Numbered from the stretch's first letter, positions 51,993 to 61,197 are shown. The stretch: 64,000 bases of DNA from Aldehydirespirator sp965116665 (GCA_965116665.1 OZ220709.1:3844001-3908000); one strand, 5' to 3'. Translations and numbers: made by a program. Notes: a model not told the origin generated them from the letters alone.

Positions 51993-52193
51993 TCGAACAA
52001 CAGCCAAGCTCCGGCAGGAATGCGAAGTCGTCAGCCAGCCACGAGAACGGCTGACGGCCAGCTTCTCAGTGGCGTCGGTCATCGACGGGGGTAACCCCAC
52101 CCGTGAGTTGAGAGGCCATAGCCTGCTGCGGTGGACCAGCACCTCGTGCCGCAGTTCGAGGTGGACCCCTACGAGATGTGGAGGCGCTAGCCG

Positions 52194-53012
52194 GTGTCAG
52201 GCAAGGACGCGATTCCCGCGAGGCCCAGACGGGTCAGCCCCACGGCTGTTGGTGCTGTGATCGCAGCCGTCGTGATCATCGCTGCTGTGGCCGTTGCGGT
52301 TTGGCAGGCCACCGCGTGGGAGGCCAACCCGAATCCGTCGAGCAGTGTGGGCACGTCCGGGGCGCTGAGAGGATGGCTCGCCGTAACCGCAGCGCTGATC
52401 GCTTCCGTTGCTACGGTCGTTTTGGCTTGGTTTGCTCGCCGGTTGCCCGAAGGTGTTGGTGGTCTGCTGAAACGCTTGAACGCTGCTGAGGAGGCACGCC
52501 AAGAAGCTGAGGAAGCACGCCAGAAGGTGGAGACGGAACGAGACACACTCGCATCTTGGCTCTCACGCCCCTACTTGCACGGCGAGGCGTTCTCCGCCGA
52601 ACCGTGGCGGCATGAAGCGGAAGTCCGTGTGGGCGAGCCTCGCATTGGGGACATGGTTGCACCGTTCCTGCATATCAGTCTGCCCATGGGACGCCTGCCC
52701 CAAGAATTCGTGCTCGAAAAGGAAGAATGTCGCAACTGGTTCGCAGAAATAGAGCTTGCAGAGGGCAAGGCCGTTGAGGTTGCGGTGCTCCGCTACTCGA
52801 ACGTGGCATTGGTAGCCACCGTCAACACTCCCCACGACGATGAGACTGGCGCATCGCTTGCACTATTCCCGCACACGACGCCCGCAGTTCCCCAAGTCGC
52901 CTTTGGTGTGCTCCCCAGTTGGCCACAGTTCCGCGAGGCCGTGAGACAAGTCGCCACGCACAGGCTTCCAAGCCTGACTGAGTTCAGACAGCTACAGGCC
53001 AAGGATCAGTGA
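52194..53012 (+). CDS. Two-TM coiled-coil protein of unknown function
   Basis: 272 residues from GTG 52194. There are two transmembrane helices (VGAVIAAVVIIAAVAVAVW near 18-36; WLAVTAALIASVATVVLAWF near 62-81). A coiled coil of EEARQEAEEARQKVETERD follows, near residues 98-118, then about 150 soluble residues with no match that I know. The plan (TM pair, coiled coil, soluble domain) occurs in many membrane-associated defence or phage-island proteins. That link is only analogy. Confidence 0.65.
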   Translation: MSGKDAIPARPRRVSPTAVGAVIAAVVIIAAVAVAVWQATAWEANPNPSSSVGTSGALRGWLAVTAALIASVATVVLAWFARRLPEGVGGLLKRLNAAEEARQEAEEARQKVETERDTLASWLSRPYLHGEAFSAEPWRHEAEVRVGEPRIGDMVAPFLHISLPMGRLPQEFVLEKEECRNWFAEIELAEGKAVEVAVLRYSNVALVATVNTPHDDETGASLALFPHTTPAVPQVAFGVLPSWPQFREAVRQVATHRLPSLTEFRQLQAKDQ

Positions 53013-53433
53013 TCTACCCGGAGGCCAGTGCCGGGAGGCTCGAACCGTAACGGGAATCCGCAAGATTGCGGACCATTCTGAAGTAGACGCCAGGGCACGC
53101 GAGCAGTGGCCCACCGGGCATCCGCGGGGTGGAACGGGTGCGGGTCGTGCGGGTTGTGCGATGAGAGGAGTCGTCTGATCGGCCCAAGCGGAGGGGTCAT
53201 CACCCGCTGTCGGACGCAGGTCGGACGTTCCTGTCCCGTCACATGCTGCCAGTATCCTGCGAGAGGTCTGGCCAGCGCACGGCCAGCATCCGCAGGAGCG
53301 TTATGAGCCACACAACATGCACGCTGATCGGACCATTCGGCCCGCGAACGAGCATCGGATCGCTGCCCAACTCGTCACGGACACCGGGTTTGTGATGGTG
53401 GCGCGTCGGACACCATCCGGGGACTGAGGGGCT
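53013..53433. other. Gap with decayed gene copy
   Basis: 421 bp. The left part holds the degenerate copy at 53,071-53,164. Two short ORFs of about 30-36 codons near 53,303-53,427 have no support. There is no other signal. Confidence 0.5.
53071..53164 (+). pseudogene. Decayed copy of the 51,807 gene, 3' half
   Basis: GGCACGCGAGCAGTGGC...GAACGGGTGCGGGTCGTG matches the 3' end of the 51,807-51,992 gene, giving AREQWPTGHP and, after a one-base shift in CGGGGTGG, ERVRVVRVVR and a stop. The frame is broken, so it is a remnant. Confidence 0.6.
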
Positions 53434-54678
53434 ATGCGTCACTACCCCGTGGGAGAGCCGCTGTTCTGTTCGGAGACTCTTGACGATCACCTCGCCAAAA
53501 CAGGGCGAGCAGCAGCCGCCGTAATCCAGAGCCTCTCATGTGAAGACATCCTCAGCAAGACGCCCGAGGAGACTCTGGCGAGGGTGCTGGATGCATACGG
53601 CAGGGAACGCACACGCCTGGACAGCGACACCACCAGATCGAGACAGACTGATACGAGGATAGACGTCCAGCACGACTTCGCCAGAGGTGGGCCGTATGGC
53701 TACCCGGTCTATGTCGCTGGTGCGAAGATCGAACTTGTGACGACCTTCATCGGGCCTGATGTGTTCACTCTGCGGCCCAGCACGTTCACCCTCAACCCTC
53801 CCCGCGGATACGTCAAGGACAACACAGTCGTGGTCGGATGCCGTATCCCCATGGATGTCCTAGAAGCAGAGGTGGCTGGGGCTGCACAGGAAATGAAGGA
53901 GACCTTGGGACGCATCGAGGGCACTCTCCGTCAGATCGAGGCTGATACCGACCGGTGGGAATCCCAGTTGCATGATCGCCTGAGGCAGGAAATCGAAGCA
54001 CGCCGCACGAACTGTCTCACGATGGAAGAGACCTCACGACTCCTTGGCTTCCCCACTGAGGACGACAGTGTGGACACGACGACCTACGTGGTGCCCATCC
54101 CCCAACGCGAACCGAGAAAGAGCACTACACCTCCACGAACACGCGAACCAGCTAACAGAGACCCTCGAATCAGCGACGAAGACTTCGCCTCCATCATTGC
54201 GGACATCCAGCGCACACTCGCCTCATTTGAACGACTCCCTCTGGGTCGGGTGGACTCACCGGAGGAACATCTGAGGAACGAGATCATTACGGCATTGCAG
54301 CCTCAGGGACCAGCGACGGGCGAGTCATACAGCAAACGGGGCAAGAGTGACATCTACCTGCCGCACGCTGGCAACGCCGTGTTCCTAGCGGAATGCAAGT
54401 GGTGGGGAGGCAAGAAGGCGTTCGCTGAGGAAGCTCTGCCACAGCTATTGGACCGGTACGTCATTTGGCGCGATACGCATACGGCCATGATCTTGTTCAT
54501 ACGGAACAAGAACGCCACCGCGGTCATCGACAAGGCTGTTGACGCGATCCGGTCTCATCCCCGGTTCGTGGCCGAGCTAGAACGCATCGGAGACGTGCGA
54601 ACGTTCAGACTCCACCACGACGGTGACGAAGCCCGGTTCCTGAGGCTCGCCCTACTAGCGGCAGTCATCGTTCGTTGA
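53434..54678 (+). CDS. Protein with C-terminal PD-(D/E)xK nuclease-like domain
   Basis: 414 residues. The N-terminal 200 residues include a beta-rich domain and a coiled coil (EVAGAAQEMKETLGRIEGTLRQIE, near 150-173). A linker rich in Pro/Arg follows. The last 140 residues have EEHLRNEIITALQ, SYSKRGKSDIYLP (Asp near 306) and FLAECKWWGG (E-x-K near 319), as in restriction-endonuclease-like folds, then ILFIRNKNAT. It may be a DNase of a defence or mobile system. No partner genes are recognised. Confidence 0.72.
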   Translation: MRHYPVGEPLFCSETLDDHLAKTGRAAAAVIQSLSCEDILSKTPEETLARVLDAYGRERTRLDSDTTRSRQTDTRIDVQHDFARGGPYGYPVYVAGAKIELVTTFIGPDVFTLRPSTFTLNPPRGYVKDNTVVVGCRIPMDVLEAEVAGAAQEMKETLGRIEGTLRQIEADTDRWESQLHDRLRQEIEARRTNCLTMEETSRLLGFPTEDDSVDTTTYVVPIPQREPRKSTTPPRTREPANRDPRISDEDFASIIADIQRTLASFERLPLGRVDSPEEHLRNEIITALQPQGPATGESYSKRGKSDIYLPHAGNAVFLAECKWWGGKKAFAEEALPQLLDRYVIWRDTHTAMILFIRNKNATAVIDKAVDAIRSHPRFVAELERIGDVRTFRLHHDGDEARFLRLALLAAVIVR

Positions 54679-54752
54679 CGACAGGCATCAGCAGACCCGT
54701 TGAGCACGATGGCCTAGCTTATTGTCGGCACTGGAGAGGGTAGAGCGTGCTC

Positions 54753-55382
54753 TCAACCCCTGGGCCGATACTTCGTGTCGTTGAGAGCCTCAGCCCACAA
54801 CGCCTTCCACCCGTCAGGTTCTTCCACGGGGTAGCCGGGGTTGCTCCCGCATCTCCGGCAATGGAACGAGTGAACTGCTGAGCAGGGCGACATCTGGAAG
54901 CAGACGGAGCACCTACCCATGATGACTTCATCGCCCGGAACCTCTGTGGGGTATGCCCACCCATCCTCAAAGTCCTCCTCATTGAGGAAGTCGTCCACCC
55001 ACCATCCGATCCGTAGGTTGTCGCCGTCTTCGTCAGCCGCAGGTTCGCTCCCCAACAGGATCATCGCCCCTTGGTGGGCAGCCAACATCTTCTCGGCTGT
55101 CGTCCAGTCGAACTCGGTGATCGGCTTGACTTCAACCAAGAACTTCTGCTCGGTGGTGACGGCCGTCTCGCCGTCCCCGTTGCTGTATTGAACGGCGGGG
55201 AACGTCAGCAGGAAATCGGGGAACCAGCCGTCCAGATCAAACGGGTGGTAGCTCCAGTCAACTCCCAGTCGGTCAAGAAACGCTGCCCAGCGAGCCTCCG
55301 TCCTTGAATCGAACAGGACTCCCTTGTACCTGGTCGGGACTGACTGGATTCGGTAATCATCCGACACAGCAGGCACCTCCAT
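54753..55382 (-). CDS. Phage/mobile-type nuclease-like protein with C-terminal zinc ribbon
   Basis: 209 residues from ATG 55382. The core FDSRTEARWAAFLDRLGVDW, PDFLLTFP and FLVEVKP is the pattern (E-x..-PD-x..-ExK) of small PD-(D/E)xK proteins common in actinophages and integrative elements. The C terminus has two Cys pairs (MGRCSVCFQMSPC and FHCRRCGSN). The frame is open to 55,661, but the family starts near 55,382. It is convergent with the 53,434 gene. Role is unknown. Confidence 0.72.
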   Translation of the reverse strand: MEVPAVSDDYRIQSVPTRYKGVLFDSRTEARWAAFLDRLGVDWSYHPFDLDGWFPDFLLTFPAVQYSNGDGETAVTTEQKFLVEVKPITEFDWTTAEKMLAAHQGAMILLGSEPAADEDGDNLRIGWWVDDFLNEEDFEDGWAYPTEVPGDEVIMGRCSVCFQMSPCSAVHSFHCRRCGSNPGYPVEEPDGWKALWAEALNDTKYRPRG

Positions 55383-55738
55383 GCACGCCCCGTAGAGGTT
55401 AGGCGGGATGCCATCCAGACCCCCGCGTTTGCCTAGGTCACAGGGGCGCGAAAGCCGAGGAGCGAGAGCTGACGAGAAGCTGGAGTGGCATTTGTTCAGG
55501 TTGCCGCCAGCGGCCTCCAAGGAGACCCGGTTGAGACCGGGGCGACCCCCTCCGGTGCTGGTGGTTGATTCAGCCGAACGGGTACGGCTACGGTTCGGCC
55601 CGCCACTCAACACCGGGACTAGCCGAAAGTCCCGCATGAAACCAGGCCATGTGTTGGCCACAGCGCTGCCATGGCTCTCCCTGGCCAGGTTTCAAGGTGT
55701 TGAGTGGCTTCAGCGCCAACCAACCAGGGGGAGCCACC
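55383..55738. other. Divergent gap with hairpin
   Basis: 356 bp between divergent genes. It contains GAAACCAGGCCA (55,638-55,649) and TGGCCAGGTTTC (55,682-55,693), arms that pair at 11 of 12 positions around 32 nt. Promoters of both genes should be here; no consensus is clear. Confidence 0.45.
55638..55693. repeat. Long inverted repeat upstream of lipoprotein gene
   Basis: GAAACCAGGCCA / TGGCCAGGTTTC, 12-nt arms with one mismatch and a 32-nt spacer, ending 45 nt before the lipoprotein ATG. It may be a leader structure or an operator. Confidence 0.5.
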
Positions 55739-57091
55739 ATGCCCCGGCCTCGCATCTTCGCCGCAGGGATCGCCTTGGCGCTGGTGGCCGCGGCTTGTGG
55801 GGGCGGTGAGGACGGCGACCCTGCCGATGCTGCTGGGGGAGCAGACCCGGCCGCGGCTGCGTCCGATGCGGATGCCTCAGAAGACACATCCCCCGAAGTG
55901 CCAGTCATGACGGACTCTGATCAGCAAGAGGACGCTCCCTCGGAGACTGCCACCACATCACCGGTTGAGCCGGAAGCACCCGCCGAGCCGGACACGGTGG
56001 TCGAGTATGTGCCGATCCAGTTGGGTGACAGGTTCGGGTGGTGCGCTGAAGTGCAGGCAACCTGGGATGACTACGACCGGTCGCGGGCGAAGATGCTCGC
56101 TGCTGAGACGGCCCTCCAGGAGGCCGAGGATGCTTACGGCTCAGCCACAGACGAACTCGACCGCGCTGAGGCGCTCATCGAATTGGAGAAGGCACAGAGA
56201 ATCTTCCCGGAAGCGGTAGAGGCCCATGACTCCGGTCGGCATCGGGCAGCCAACGGGGTGGCCTGGACATACCAACTGCAAAGTGGCGGCTCGACACATC
56301 CGCAGGGGGTGGCCTACAAGCGAGCGTGGTCGGCGTTCGTTGACCATGCCGACGAACCCACCTTGGCTGCCATCGACGGCTACGAGGAGGCCCTGGCTGC
56401 TCTCGATGCCGGAACCCAAGCCGAGGAGGATGTGCAGCAAGCCAGAGAAGCCCATCAGAGCGCCGTTGCGGAAATGGAGTCCATCCGCAACGCACCCATC
56501 TATGTTGATTTCGGCCCGACTTTGGAGTTGCAGGCCCCCATCAACGCCGAGCACTACGCCGCTGTCGAAGCGCTCGGCCCTCCTCCCCCTACTTCTTGGC
56601 AGAGCGCCGAAGAGATATCGGAAGCTTGGCAAGCTGCGCTGCTAAGGATCGAGGACGCCCTCGACACATTGGAATACGCAGACGAAGCAGACGCCGTTCT
56701 CGATACCTTCATTCCGCTCGTCGCACCCATAGAGAACGATGGTGAAGCCGACTACGGGGTTGAGGCAATCAACCGTTGGAGCGACTCCGTTAGGCAGCTA
56801 GCAGAAGCCCGTAGTGATGCCCTTCGGGGTGCCCTTCGTGACTATGGGAACAAGCTCGATACCGAAGCCCGCGAAGCAAGGGAGGCCGAGTATCAAGCGG
56901 CCGCGGCTGCGGAAGCTGCTGCCTACAACGCCCTCGCAAACGCCCAGCTCCAGCAGGGGAACACCATCGCCGCGCTGAACGAGGCCGTCGATTGGGCCAA
57001 GACTGCCCTGCTCGACGCTCTGGCGGCGACCATTCCCGACAGCGCGGCGTACCACGCCTACCGGCTGTCGTTCCAGGAGTCATGCGCCTAG
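55739..57091 (+). CDS. Lipoprotein with coiled-coil regions
   Basis: 450 residues. The signal MPRPRIFAAGIALALVAAAC carries a lipobox (VAAAC, Cys at 20), so it is anchored outside the membrane. An acidic/Thr/Pro-rich linker runs to about 85, followed by a helical region with several coiled-coil stretches (AAETALQEAEDAYGSATDEL, about 120-160; a C-terminal Ala/Glu stretch around 375-415). GGGGGAGCC just before ATG 55739 is a good ribosome site. The frame is open 30 codons upstream, but the lipobox fixes the start. No function is known. Confidence 0.75.
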   Translation: MPRPRIFAAGIALALVAAACGGGEDGDPADAAGGADPAAAASDADASEDTSPEVPVMTDSDQQEDAPSETATTSPVEPEAPAEPDTVVEYVPIQLGDRFGWCAEVQATWDDYDRSRAKMLAAETALQEAEDAYGSATDELDRAEALIELEKAQRIFPEAVEAHDSGRHRAANGVAWTYQLQSGGSTHPQGVAYKRAWSAFVDHADEPTLAAIDGYEEALAALDAGTQAEEDVQQAREAHQSAVAEMESIRNAPIYVDFGPTLELQAPINAEHYAAVEALGPPPPTSWQSAEEISEAWQAALLRIEDALDTLEYADEADAVLDTFIPLVAPIENDGEADYGVEAINRWSDSVRQLAEARSDALRGALRDYGNKLDTEAREAREAEYQAAAAAEAAAYNALANAQLQQGNTIAALNEAVDWAKTALLDALAATIPDSAAYHAYRLSFQESCA

Positions 57092-57372
57092 CCCACCAAC
57101 GTGCCTTCTCGATACTGCCTGGCGTAGGCAGTGTTCGCCGCCCTGCACCTGTCGCATCGGCATCCAAAGTCCGAGTAGCCGTAGCGGGTGCCGTGTGGGA
57201 TGTCCTTGGACTTCTTCAACTTGGCCGAATAGCGAGCCTGGGAAGCTCTGATCGAGTCTCTATTCGCTGCCCGGTACTCCCGCAGGTACTCCCGATTCGC
57301 TGCTCTGCACGCGTCGCATCGGCACCCGTGGTGGACGTAGGTCTGGCGCTTGCCGTGCTCGATCTCCGACAC
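57088..57372 (-). CDS. Two-repeat Cys-rich zinc-binding protein (phage type)
   Basis: 94 residues made of two related halves, HGKRQTYVHHGCRCDACRAAN and HGTRYGYSDFGCRCDRCRAAN, each followed by Y..EYRA/Y..QYRE. The GCRCxxCxxA pattern is common in small actinophage proteins and should bind zinc. It ends next to the lipoprotein gene (convergent, 4-nt overlap). Possibly DNA-binding. Confidence 0.7.
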   Translation of the reverse strand: MSEIEHGKRQTYVHHGCRCDACRAANREYLREYRAANRDSIRASQARYSAKLKKSKDIPHGTRYGYSDFGCRCDRCRAANTAYARQYREGTLVG

Positions 57373-57610
57373 GGCGGCGCATCTTACGCCAGCCGAAGTT
57401 CTTGCCAGTAATCGTCACAAGATATCTCCATCGGGGACGCCGCCCGATGTCTAATGAGGCTTTAGTTCGCCAAGCCGATCAGGTGTGACCAGATGGTTGA
57501 GGGCTTGCCGGGTGCAGCAGCGACGTTCCTTCGCTGCTTGTGTCGGGTCGAGTTCCGCCAGGAAGGGGGCAACACCCGGCACGGTGCTTCGGAATGCTCA
57601 CCGCATACCC

Positions 57611-58426
57611 TCAACTTGTCGAGCTTGCGCCCGACGAGAGTTCAAGTTCTTCGGTCATCTGCCGGTCAGCTTCCGCCTTCCGAGCGTCGATCTTCGCTTT
57701 GACAGCGGGAAACCAACGAGTGCTTCCCCGGCGTGCTCGTTGGTCGGGGTCATGGCTGTAGCAGAAGTTGTCGCAGTGGTGAGAACGTCGATGAGAAGAG
57801 GCTTTGGCTTGGACAAGGATGAGCAGCCTGCGACATGTCTTGCATCGTCGTCGCCGCAGTTCGGCAGCGACTTCCGCTTCTCGTTGAGTCTGCGCCGCTA
57901 GCTGCTGAGCCAAGACCCTTTCGAGGTCGGCTTCCCGAGCGGCTTCCCGTTCGATTATCCCAGGATCGCGATGGAGTCGCTTGTAGCACCTATGGCACAA
58001 CCCGCGCGCGGCGTGAGGTTTTGTCTCTCCGCATTCGCCGCACTCGACTACGTTGGACTTCACGTAGCAGCTCCGGCACAAACCGCGAGCGATATGAATG
58101 CGTGTCCTGCCGCATTCGCTGCACTCGATCAACTGGTTGCTGTCGGGATTCCTGCTCCGGTAGCAGTCTTCGCACAGACCGTTCCCCACCAGCGACCGTT
58201 CGTTGCCGCAGTCGGAGCACACCACACGCTCCTTCGGGCCATAGCCGCTACGTTCGCGTCCATAGCAAGCACCGCACAATCCCCGGCCACCGTAGGGGCG
58301 TGTCCGTCCGCACTCTGAGCAAACAACCAGACAACTGCGCTGATAGCAGGCACCGCACAACCCGTTGGCACCATAAGGGCGCGTCCTGCCGCATTCAGGG
58401 CACACAATCAGGCGGCTACGCCCCAC
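57611..58426 (-). CDS. Multi-repeat zinc-ribbon protein
   Basis: 271 residues. Residues 8-165 hold five repeats of about 28-32 residues, each C-x2-C-G-x(n)-GLC-x2-C-Y (for example VCPECGRTRPYGANGLCGACY). Then comes a coiled or basic helix (EREAAREADLERVLAQQL), and a sixth Cys group at 200-225 (RRRCKTCRRLLILV, HCDNFCYSHD). The design suggests multiple zinc knobs along one chain for nucleic-acid binding. I know no exact family. Confidence 0.7.
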   Translation of the reverse strand: MGRSRLIVCPECGRTRPYGANGLCGACYQRSCLVVCSECGRTRPYGGRGLCGACYGRERSGYGPKERVVCSDCGNERSLVGNGLCEDCYRSRNPDSNQLIECSECGRTRIHIARGLCRSCYVKSNVVECGECGETKPHAARGLCHRCYKRLHRDPGIIEREAAREADLERVLAQQLAAQTQREAEVAAELRRRRCKTCRRLLILVQAKASSHRRSHHCDNFCYSHDPDQRARRGSTRWFPAVKAKIDARKAEADRQMTEELELSSGASSTS

Positions 58427-58471
58427 CTCACTACACCATCGCCACTTATCGGGCTTGCGCCTGAAGAGACT

Positions 58472-58918
58472 TCAACTTCTTGCTCCTCCTGCCTCCACCC
58501 GAAACACCCCGGAGGTTGTGACTATCCCTCCTGGGCCTACTGCTGTCAGGCTCCAGGGTGCGTCATAAGACACCGAAGTCCACAACGTCTTAGAACGTCG
58601 ATAATCAAGCAGATTGTCGAACTCCCACACGTAGTGAATGTCCCAGCCTCTATCGATGTTGAAGTCGATCCACGCACACGACGTGTTCTCCACCGCAACG
58701 ATGAACTTGTTGCCTTGTGCCGTGAAGCCGGTCGTCGGAGGGGGAACCCCCGCTTCCTGGCGTACCGGATCGCACGCTGGTCGCTCCTGCGACCACATCC
58801 TTTCCGACAGCGACACGGCAACGTCCCAAGAGCCATCCATCGGCCCGAAGAACATGGCCACCCCGAACACCAGCAATACCGCCCACACGACAGGCGCTAC
58901 CATCCAGACGCTCCTCAT
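58472..58918 (-). CDS. Small exported or membrane-anchored hypothetical protein
   Basis: 148 residues. The N terminus (WMVAPVVWAVLLVFGVAMFF, residues 5-24) is one hydrophobic helix. The rest is beta-rich, with two Cys (PACDPV, TSCAWI) that may pair. It resembles no family I know. It is in the run of minus-strand genes of the island. Confidence 0.5.
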   Translation of the reverse strand: MRSVWMVAPVVWAVLLVFGVAMFFGPMDGSWDVAVSLSERMWSQERPACDPVRQEAGVPPPTTGFTAQGNKFIVAVENTSCAWIDFNIDRGWDIHYVWEFDNLLDYRRSKTLWTSVSYDAPWSLTAVGPGGIVTTSGVFRVEAGGARS

Positions 58919-59092
58919 CGAGAGCTTCTGCCTCCACAGGAAATCTCTCTCATGAATGCCGGGGCCGATCAGAGTTGCCTGTAACTAGGTTTGTGTCCAG
59001 GAGAAGCACGTTTCTCCCCTAGTCAGCATCGGAGAAGCAGGGCGCGCAGAAAGAGTGGCCGTGTCCGCCATCGACTTCTCAGCCACTTGATG

Positions 59093-59122
59093 AGTGGTCG
59101 CCCTCCGACCACTGCCGGAGGG
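59093..59122. repeat. Two mutually exclusive hairpins
   Basis: AGTGGTC-GCCCTCC-GACCACT (59,093-59,113) and CCCTCC-10 nt-GGAGGG (59,101-59,122, followed by TTT) overlap, so only one can form at a time. It is behind the pilin-like gene. It may be a bidirectional terminator. Confidence 0.45.
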
Positions 59123-59202
59123 TTTGCCTACGAGCGTTGAAGGGGGCGGGCCACCAACGGATCATGCCAGCATCCCGCCGCCTCATCGAGAACGAACTGT
59201 CC

Positions 59203-60078
59203 CTAGAGGGCGTTACGCAAAGTGCGTACAGCAGTCTCAGCGGTGACTGCCCCCGTGCCGGAACCAGCCGAGCCAGGGTTACCAACGGGCCATTCGGAGG
59301 CGCTGGTAGGAAGGGCTGCTCCTACCGTCGTGCCGGACGAGCCTATAGTGAGCGCCGGTGAGCAGGCGTGCAACCCGTTGGAGTCCAGCGGCGTCTCTTC
59401 GCTGTCATACCAAATCCCACCGAGCCATGCATTGATCTTGACTCGCGCATTGTCCTTATCGCTCCCAGCGGGTTGTGTTACTTGGATGAAACGATCATTG
59501 TCAATAGCCTCGTCTGCGTCTACGTTTGGACGCAACACAATCAGAGCGCAAGCCCACGCACCGTCACTATTCTGGGCTTGGATTCTGACTCCTTTATCGT
59601 CGGCCAACAGCCAATCCACGGTCGGCGCGGTTCCGCTCGCAGCGACAGCAGAAGTTCCTTCTTTTATGAACTGCACATGGATGCTGCGTTCGTCTCCGAC
59701 AGTAGATGAGAACGCGTATGTGGCACCGCCGTGCCCATCAATGTTCCAGTCCACATCAAAATCTTCAATTAGCGCGTTCTCCAACTCCTGCAACTTTGTG
59801 CTGTCTGCCAGTTCCGGTTGAAGTGTGAGTCGGTTCTGAACCACCTGAGCAGCTTCTTGAAGTGTAGTGTTCACAGCGTGCTCGCGTGCGTCTCGTATGA
59901 GCCTCCACAACGGAGGCCCGCCGATACCGGCGAGGATCGCCAAGATGACGATGGTGACGACAACACCTGTCGGGCCGATACCCTTGTTGTTGCGTGATGT
60001 GCCGTCCTCGGCTGAACGTCTCCGCTTCAATGTGATCCATTTCGGCAGGGATCGACCGAGCTTGCTTTCGCTATTCAT
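59203..60078 (-). CDS. Pseudopilin-like (type IV pilin N terminus) protein
   Basis: 291 residues from ATG 60078 (AAAGGACC just before). After a basic leader of about 40 residues, KGIGPTGVVVTIVILAILAGIGGPPLW (residues 41-66, quoted as a region) resembles a prepilin-type helix, but the Glu at +5 is missing. A soluble domain with an Asp/Ser-rich C terminus follows, including CSPALTIGSSG. There are no pilus-assembly genes nearby. It may be a pseudopilin or a stand-alone exported protein. Confidence 0.6.
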   Translation of the reverse strand: MNSESKLGRSLPKWITLKRRRSAEDGTSRNNKGIGPTGVVVTIVILAILAGIGGPPLWRLIRDAREHAVNTTLQEAAQVVQNRLTLQPELADSTKLQELENALIEDFDVDWNIDGHGGATYAFSSTVGDERSIHVQFIKEGTSAVAASGTAPTVDWLLADDKGVRIQAQNSDGAWACALIVLRPNVDADEAIDNDRFIQVTQPAGSDKDNARVKINAWLGGIWYDSEETPLDSNGLHACSPALTIGSSGTTVGAALPTSASEWPVGNPGSAGSGTGAVTAETAVRTLRNAL

Positions 60079-60312
60079 GGTGGTCCTTTGGTTGAGTGTC
60101 AAGGATGCATGAAAGTCTGTCGTATTAACATCACTGTGTCAAGCATTCATTGATGACAATAGCAACACCCTGAGAAGGATAGCTTTGCTCAATCAAGCGA
60201 GACTCGTAGACCTCTGATCGAGCGTCAATCGACACTCGATCTCTCACCAGAGCGCGAGCGGAACCTCATTCCAGATAGGTGGTGGCAGCCTGCTAGGGTA
60301 GGGCTAGCAGCG

Positions 60313-61197
60313 TTACTGCTTTGGCCGAATCCGTTCCGATCTGAACCAGTTGACTAGAAGCACTGCTGTGTGCACAGTCATTTCGGCTGACTCCTGTGAT
60401 GCTTCTAATGGAGCGTCTTCATCGCCGTGTCGGTAGCGGCTATTGTTCCAGACGAGTTGCATCATGCTGAACACGGTCTCCATGCTGCCATCGAATTCTG
60501 AGTCAGTCTCCCACTTGTATCCTGGCTCTTTGTCCGGGTCGGGCTTCATATCTCGGAGAAGCGTTCCGAGGGTTGTCTTCTTGTTCCTTGGACTGATTAC
60601 AGGTTTGGCAGCAGCTTCGACAGCGCTTACCGCTTCGCTACAAGCCGCGTTTGGATCGGGGGCGGGGTCCACACGGAAGCACTTGACCCAAGCCCGGCGA
60701 AGATGCTCAGCGGCCCTTTCCGGTTGGTCGGCCTCACTTTGGATGAGTTGGGTCATTTCCTGAGACTGGCGATACTGTAGCTGAAAGTTCCCGTCCTCAT
60801 CCGTTCCGACACAAAACTCGCTTCCGGCCTCTTCGAGGATTTCGGCTAGTTCTAACGGATTCGGACCCTCGAAGAACTCGTGCTCGGTCGCCGTCAGCAC
60901 CAAGTCGATTGCGCTGAGAAACAGCGCATGATCCGACCGAAATGCGCGGACCAACTCATTGAGGTCGCCTCTGGCCTTGGGTGGCAGGCTGCGTCTAGTC
61001 CTTCGCTCCAAGCGGAGGATGGCTTGTCGATCAGCGACATATTTTCCCGACGAACGGCGCGAGTAGTGCTTTACGGCCCAATGGAGAAGCGAAGGGAACA
61101 AGAAGTCAGGTATGCCCTCATGCATGTGCTCGAACTGTTCGCGCGTCTCGGGGTCGTGCCGTTCCGAGAATAGTGGCCCGCTCCTGTCGCTGTTCAC
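60313..61197 (-). CDS. Abi_C-like (abortive-infection C-terminal) domain protein
   Basis: 294 residues. The C-terminal 110 residues (ACSEAVSAVEAAAKPVISP, TLGTLLRDMK, MQLVWNNSRYRHGD, HTAVLLVNWF) match the pattern of the Abi_C domain with its RxxxxHG end. The N-terminal 180 residues are mostly helical and not recognised. Such proteins are found in islands and abortive-infection loci. No partner protein is recognised here. Confidence 0.65.
   Translation of the reverse strand: MNSDRSGPLFSERHDPETREQFEHMHEGIPDFLFPSLLHWAVKHYSRRSSGKYVADRQAILRLERRTRRSLPPKARGDLNELVRAFRSDHALFLSAIDLVLTATEHEFFEGPNPLELAEILEEAGSEFCVGTDEDGNFQLQYRQSQEMTQLIQSEADQPERAAEHLRRAWVKCFRVDPAPDPNAACSEAVSAVEAAAKPVISPRNKKTTLGTLLRDMKPDPDKEPGYKWETDSEFDGSMETVFSMMQLVWNNSRYRHGDEDAPLEASQESAEMTVHTAVLLVNWFRSERIRPKQ

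Noticed and set aside
52132..52191. A 19-codon frame before the two-TM gene
   Set aside because: Too short, with an in-frame stop just upstream and no ribosome site; not supported.
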